From Desulfobacterales bacterium (lineage in GTDB: Bacteria > Desulfobacterota > Desulfobacteria > Desulfobacterales > JAFDCJ01): a DNA stretch of 8,648 nucleotides. The notes below the pieces were generated by a model that was not told where the DNA came from, searched no databases, and saw only the letters and a program-made list of their open reading frames with translations. The stretch is from the NCBI GenBank assembly GCA_020345785.1, contig CP070771.1:4267279-4275926 (forward strand). Reading direction: 5' to 3'. Below are positions 5,171-8,648 of this stretch, one piece after another. Position numbers and translations under genes: made by a program. Position 1 is the stretch's first letter. Each line of letters begins with the position of its first letter.

Positions 5171-6805
5171 ATGGGTGTTGCAAAATATATCAAAAATGAA
5201 AAAGATGCCATCGAAGAGGTGATTTATCAATCCGGCATTCGTGTGAAACCGGTCTATACACCCCGGGATCTCGAGGAGGCCGGATTTGATTATGAGAAGG
5301 ATCTCGGTGATCCCGGTCAGTATCCGTTCACCCGCAGTATCCATCCGCAGGGCTATCGCACCAGGGCCTGGACGACCCGGCAATACACCGGCTTCGGCAC
5401 CCCGCAGGAAACCAATAGTCGTTTCAAGCTGATGATCTCCCACGGGCAGACGGGCTTGAATGTCGCCTTCGATCTACCCACCCAGATGGGCTATGATTCC
5501 GATGACCCAAAAGTTTTGGGAGAAGTCGGCCGGGTTGGAATGGCCGTGGATTCTTTGCGTGATTTCGAAATCGCCTTTGAGGGCATCCCGCTGGATCGAA
5601 TAGGTTCCGGGCTGACCATCAATGCGGTTGCATCCATCATGCTGGCCATGTACCAGGCCATGGCTGAAAAGTTCGGCTACCCCAAAGATAAATTCAGCGC
5701 GACGCCCCAGAATGATATTCTCAAGGAAATGATCGGACGCGGCGCCTGGATATATCCTGTGGAAGATGCAGTCCGCCTGGTGGGAGACAGCATCGTATAT
5801 TCCGCAAAGGAACTGCCGCGCTGCAATCCGGTCAGTATCTGCGGCTACCACATTCGCGAATCCGGTGCGACGCCGGCCCAGGAGATTGCCTGTGCCTTCG
5901 AAATCGCCAAAGCTTACATGGAAAACGTAATTGCACGGGGCATGCCGGCCGAAGATTTTGTCGGTCGCTTTTCTTTCAACCTGAATGTTTTCGGCAATTT
6001 ATGGGAGCAAATCGCTAAATTCAGGGCGGCCCGTAAACTGTGGGCCAGGATGCTGCGGGAAGAGTACGGTGTCCAGGACAAGAAAAAGTTGTTCTTAAGG
6101 GGCATTTTCGGCGGCGGGGGAAGCGGACTCACCAAGGAGCAGCCGGAAAACAATATCATGCGCGGCGCCTTCTATGCGCTGGGCGCTGCCCTGAGCGGAG
6201 CCCAGACCACCGCCCTGTGCTCCTTTGATGAAGCCTATACCATACCGACCCCGCGAGCCGCATTGCTGTCGTTGCGCACGCTTGAAATTATCATGGATGA
6301 GGTCGGGCTGCGCGACACGGTGGACCCGCTGGCCGGGTCGTATTTTATCGAGACCCTGACCAAACAGATGGAAGAAAAAATTCTGGAGGAAATGAAGCAA
6401 ATCCAGGAGATCGGTGGCATGGTTCACGCGGTGGCGACCGGCTTTATCCAGCGCAAAGTCGCCCGCCAGGCCTATGAGTATGAAAAAGGCATTCAAAACG
6501 GGGAATATATTAAAGTCGGGGTTAACAAGTATGTCGATCAAGCTGACGAGCAAACCGATGTGGAGCTGCACGAATACAATGAAGAAGGTGTGGAGCAGCA
6601 GATTGCAAATCTGAAGGAACTGCGGCGAACCCGGGACAACCGAGAGGTTGCGCGCACCCTCCAAGCGCTGGAGCAGGGAACGCGGGCCGGCAAGAACGTA
6701 ATGCCGCTGCTGGTGGATTGCTGCCGAGCTTATGCCACCGTAGGTGAGATGGCCGGGGTTTTCAGGGATATTTTCGGGGAGTGGGAAGAACCCAGTATTT
6801 TCTGA
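5171..6805 (+). CDS. Adenosylcobalamin-dependent acyl-CoA mutase, catalytic subunit
   Basis: These 544 residues are a methylmalonyl-CoA-mutase-type TIM-barrel subunit without a B12 domain. Family blocks are clear: YPFTRSIHPQGYRTRAWTTR (51-70), QYTGFGTPQETN (71-82), GQTGLNVAFDLPTQMGYDSD (92-111), QNDILKE (180-186), SICGYHIRESGAT (222-234), IAKFRAARKLWARM (281-294), EQPENNI (323-329) and GVNKY (450-454). By alignment from memory, Tyr72, Gln180, Arg190 and His227 match Tyr89, Gln197, Arg207 and His244 of the Propionibacterium enzyme. Ala99 replaces the Asp of 2-hydroxyisobutyryl-CoA mutase. A free carboxylate on the substrate is therefore likely. The usual RFHTQTAG and SLHTN segments are replaced by RGIFGGGG (310-317) and TTALC (346-350), so the substrate may be new. 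GGAAGAGG at 5157-5164 supports the start. It works with the B12 subunit at 4628-5023. Confidence 0.95.
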   Translation: MGVAKYIKNEKDAIEEVIYQSGIRVKPVYTPRDLEEAGFDYEKDLGDPGQYPFTRSIHPQGYRTRAWTTRQYTGFGTPQETNSRFKLMISHGQTGLNVAFDLPTQMGYDSDDPKVLGEVGRVGMAVDSLRDFEIAFEGIPLDRIGSGLTINAVASIMLAMYQAMAEKFGYPKDKFSATPQNDILKEMIGRGAWIYPVEDAVRLVGDSIVYSAKELPRCNPVSICGYHIRESGATPAQEIACAFEIAKAYMENVIARGMPAEDFVGRFSFNLNVFGNLWEQIAKFRAARKLWARMLREEYGVQDKKKLFLRGIFGGGGSGLTKEQPENNIMRGAFYALGAALSGAQTTALCSFDEAYTIPTPRAALLSLRTLEIIMDEVGLRDTVDPLAGSYFIETLTKQMEEKILEEMKQIQEIGGMVHAVATGFIQRKVARQAYEYEKGIQNGEYIKVGVNKYVDQADEQTDVELHEYNEEGVEQQIANLKELRRTRDNREVARTLQALEQGTRAGKNVMPLLVDCCRAYATVGEMAGVFRDIFGEWEEPSIF

Positions 6806-6874
6806 ATCCCCGCCACGAGAAATTAGGGTTTTCAGTTAGCTATCACTTTTTTGGATTTAAAACTCAAAAGTTCG

Positions 6875-7036
6875 AAATCCGAATAACGAAATTCGAAACA
6901 AATTAAAATTTTCTAAATTATAATGATCTAAACACCTTCCGTGACTTTAAGCGAGGCACATAAAGTTTTTGTTTGAAACATTTGAATATTTGAATTTGGA
7001 ATTTGTTTCGAGCTTCGAATTTCGAGCTTCGGATTT
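6875..7036. repeat. Long-range inverted repeat built from ttcgaa-type words
   Basis: Three blocks pair in order: AAATCCG (6875-6881) with CGGATTT (7030-7036), CGAAATTCG (6887-6895) with CGAATTTCG (7016-7024), and CGAAACAAATT (6894-6904) with AATTTGTTTCG (7000-7010). The right arm also has a 14-base tandem copy, tttcgagcttcgaa (7006-7019) then tttcgagcttcgga (7020-7033), which explains its extra length. The centre of about 95 bases is AT-rich. Confidence 0.75.
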
Positions 7037-7089
7037 TAATCTGTCGAAATCGCAGATTTGAGAATTAAAATGCGAAATTGATTTACTTT

Positions 7090-7096
7090 AGGAGAA
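7090..7096 (+). promoter_or_regulatory. Ribosome binding site that sets the GTG start of the HyuA-type gene
   Basis: AGGAGAA ends five bases before GTG 7102. The first in-frame ATG encodes residue 60, past the conserved DIGGTFTD motif, so GTG must be the start. The 13 bases aggagaatttaag (7090-7102) are identical to those before the B12-subunit gene (4611-4623). Confidence 0.8.
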
Positions 7097-7101
7097 TTTA
7101 A

Positions 7102-8648
7102 GTGGCGATCGGAAACTACAGATTGGGTTGTGATATCGGCGGTACGTTTACGGATTTCGTTCTGGTGAACGATGAAACGGGTGAGTTCCAGATTAACAAG
7201 TGTTTGACGACCCCCGGAGATCCCTCCGATGCGGTGGAGCAGGGCATCAAGGAACTGCTGGCGCGCAGCCCCGGATTCATGCCGCGCATCGAGGAATTCA
7301 TCCATGGTACAACCCTTGTGATCAATGCCATTATTGAAAGAAAAGGTGCTAAAACCGGCCTGATCACCACCCGCGGGTTTCGTGATGTACTGGAGCTCGG
7401 ACGGGAGCTGCGCTACGATGCGTACGATATCTTTGCTGAGTATCCTTTGCCCCTGGTACCACGATCGCTGCGCCATGAGGTGACCGAGCGTGTCACCAGC
7501 GACGGACGGTTAATCAAGGGGCTGGACGAGCAGGAAGTGCGACAGGTGCTTGATGATCTGATCGAGAGGGGAATTGATTCGCTGGCGGTGTGCCTGATTA
7601 ATTCATACGAAAACCCGGCGCACGAAATCGCGATCAAGGACCTTGTAACCCAGCAGGCGCCGGAGCTTTCCTTATCGACGTCCTTTGAAGTATTGCCCCA
7701 GATCCGTGAATATGAAAGAACCTGCACCACGGTTACCAACGCCTACGTCAAACCGATCACCGCCAAATACCTGGCCAAACTTTCCGCCCGCCTGGAGTCT
7801 CTCGGCTTCAAGGGAAAACTGTTTATCATGCTCTCCAGCGGCGGTATTACATCGGTTGAGACCGCGCGGCAGTTCCCGGTAAGAATCATCGAATCCGGCC
7901 CCACCGCCGCAGTCATCGCATCCCAGCATTACGGCCGGATGTTTGCCATCAAGGACATGTTCTGCTTCGACATGGGCGGGACAACCGCCAAATCCTGTTT
8001 AATTCAGAAAGGCCAGGCCGGCCTGGTTTCGACTTTTGAGGTGGGGCGCGTACAGCGCTTTAAAAAAGGCAGCGGTCTGCCGATCCAGGTTCCGGTGGTG
8101 GATTTGATGGAAATCGGGGCCGGCGGCGGAAGCATTGCCAGGATGAGCAAAATGGGCCTTTTGCAGGTCGGTCCGGAAAGTGCCGGCGCCGATCCTGGGC
8201 CGGCCTGCTACGGCCGCGCCGGCCAAAATCCGACGGTGACCGATGCCGATCTGGTCCTCGGTTATCTGGACCCGGATTATTTCCTGGGCGGTACGATGCC
8301 GCTGGACAAATCAGCGTCGGAAAAGGCCATTGAAAAAAATGTTGCCGAGCCTCTGGGCACTACACTCGTGGAGGCCGCCTTCGGTATTCACGACCTGATA
8401 AACGAAACCATGGCGGCTGCGGCCAAAACCCATATTGCCGAAAAAGGGGGCAATCCAAAGATTGTTACCATATCTGCTTTTGGTGGTGCGGGACCGGTCC
8501 ATGCCTATGGTCTGGCCAAAAAGATCGGTGCCCCGCGCATCCTGGTTCCCCCTCTGGCCGGGGTTGGATCCGCGCTTGGCTTCTTTACCGCCCCGGTTGC
8601 CTTTGATTTGACCCGCAGCCACCGTGTAGCCCTGGATAATGCCGATTT
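7102..8648 (+). CDS. Hydantoinase/oxoprolinase-family HyuA-type subunit (3' end cut by window)
   Basis: Translation from GTG 7102 is open for 515 codons to the window edge; the family is usually near 700 residues. The N-terminal Hydant_A_N domain starts with LGCDIGGTFTDFVLV, an ASKHA-type phosphate loop at Asp11-Asp18. HGTTLVINAI (68-77) and TRGFRDVLELGRE (90-102) follow. The hydantoinase A domain shows SSGGI (245-249), ESGPTAAV (264-271), FDMGGTTAK (289-297), EIGAGGGSIA (337-346), AGADPGPACYGRAG (361-374), VTDADLVLGYLDP (379-391) and FGGAGPVHA (460-468). Relatives use ATP to hydrolyse cyclic amides (5-oxoproline, hydantoins) or to carboxylate ketones (acetone and acetophenone carboxylases), normally with a HyuB-type partner. 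Placement behind a CoA-transferase and B12 mutase makes carboxylation or hydrolysis of a pathway compound plausible. The sequence alone does not tell these apart. Confidence 0.93.
   Translation, partial: MAIGNYRLGCDIGGTFTDFVLVNDETGEFQINKCLTTPGDPSDAVEQGIKELLARSPGFMPRIEEFIHGTTLVINAIIERKGAKTGLITTRGFRDVLELGRELRYDAYDIFAEYPLPLVPRSLRHEVTERVTSDGRLIKGLDEQEVRQVLDDLIERGIDSLAVCLINSYENPAHEIAIKDLVTQQAPELSLSTSFEVLPQIREYERTCTTVTNAYVKPITAKYLAKLSARLESLGFKGKLFIMLSSGGITSVETARQFPVRIIESGPTAAVIASQHYGRMFAIKDMFCFDMGGTTAKSCLIQKGQAGLVSTFEVGRVQRFKKGSGLPIQVPVVDLMEIGAGGGSIARMSKMGLLQVGPESAGADPGPACYGRAGQNPTVTDADLVLGYLDPDYFLGGTMPLDKSASEKAIEKNVAEPLGTTLVEAAFGIHDLINETMAAAAKTHIAEKGGNPKIVTISAFGGAGPVHAYGLAKKIGAPRILVPPLAGVGSALGFFTAPVAFDLTRSHRVALDNAD

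Larger units (their letters stand above)
6806..7101. other. Repeat-bearing spacer between mutase and HyuA-type genes
   Basis: These 296 bases hold no supported gene and are strongly AT-rich compared with the genes on each side. They are dominated by the inverted repeat at 6875-7036. I saw no strong intrinsic terminator after the mutase stop and no clear promoter for the next gene, so read-through from the mutase is possible. Confidence 0.6.

Noticed and set aside
6095..6664. Minus-strand reading frame of 189 residues inside the mutase gene
   Set aside because: It is a shadow of the strongly conserved plus-strand mutase, and its translation shows no family motif.
2564..6805. Standard propionate/methylmalonyl-CoA pathway operon
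   Set aside because: No epimerase, carboxylase or MeaB gene is present, two active-site loops differ, and the neighbours (CaiB, HyuA) are not the usual partners. A methylmalonyl-CoA activity is still possible.

Overview
The window reads as a stretch of chromosome from an anaerobic, sulfur-metabolising bacterium. A sulfate-reducing or related Desulfobacterota lineage is the best guess. This rests on inference: a persulfide-dioxygenase-like protein and a TusA protein sit near a B12-dependent acyl-CoA mutase, a class III CoA-transferase and a hydantoinase/oxoprolinase-family subunit, and the spacers are long and rich in inverted repeats. No rRNA, tRNA, CRISPR array, transposase or phage gene was seen. 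All seven supported genes lie on the + strand.

Left part (1-2026): a repeat-bearing leader precedes a rhodanese plus metallo-beta-lactamase fusion (261-1418) that keeps the mononuclear iron ligands expected of persulfide dioxygenases. After a 365-base spacer full of repeats comes a TusA-like sulfur carrier (1784-2026). Together they suggest handling of low-molecular-weight persulfides or sulfane sulfur. A 537-base non-coding stretch follows. It ends in the best promoter of the window, whose -10 region lies inside three tandem 7-base repeats that look like a regulator site.

Right part (2564-8648): a likely catabolic cluster contains a CaiB/BaiF CoA-transferase (2564-3754), a GntR/FCD regulator (3917-4612, start revised), a stand-alone cobalamin-binding mutase subunit (4628-5023), the mutase catalytic subunit (5171-6805) and the first 515 codons of a HyuA-type ATP-dependent subunit, which starts at GTG 7102 and runs off the right end. 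The likely logic is that an organic acid is activated to its CoA thioester, its carbon skeleton is rearranged by the B12 mutase, and the HyuA-type enzyme (with a HyuB partner expected beyond the window) carboxylates or hydrolyses a pathway compound. The GntR protein would sense an intermediate.

The mutase keeps the Tyr and Arg that read the free carboxylate in methylmalonyl-CoA mutase. Two otherwise conserved loops are replaced, one by a run of four glycines, so its substrate may not be methylmalonyl-CoA. This mutase/CoA-transferase/HyuA combination is the strongest candidate for an undescribed pathway. Four spacers also carry long inverted repeats that differ in sequence but share an architecture: arms made of repeated short words around a central segment.
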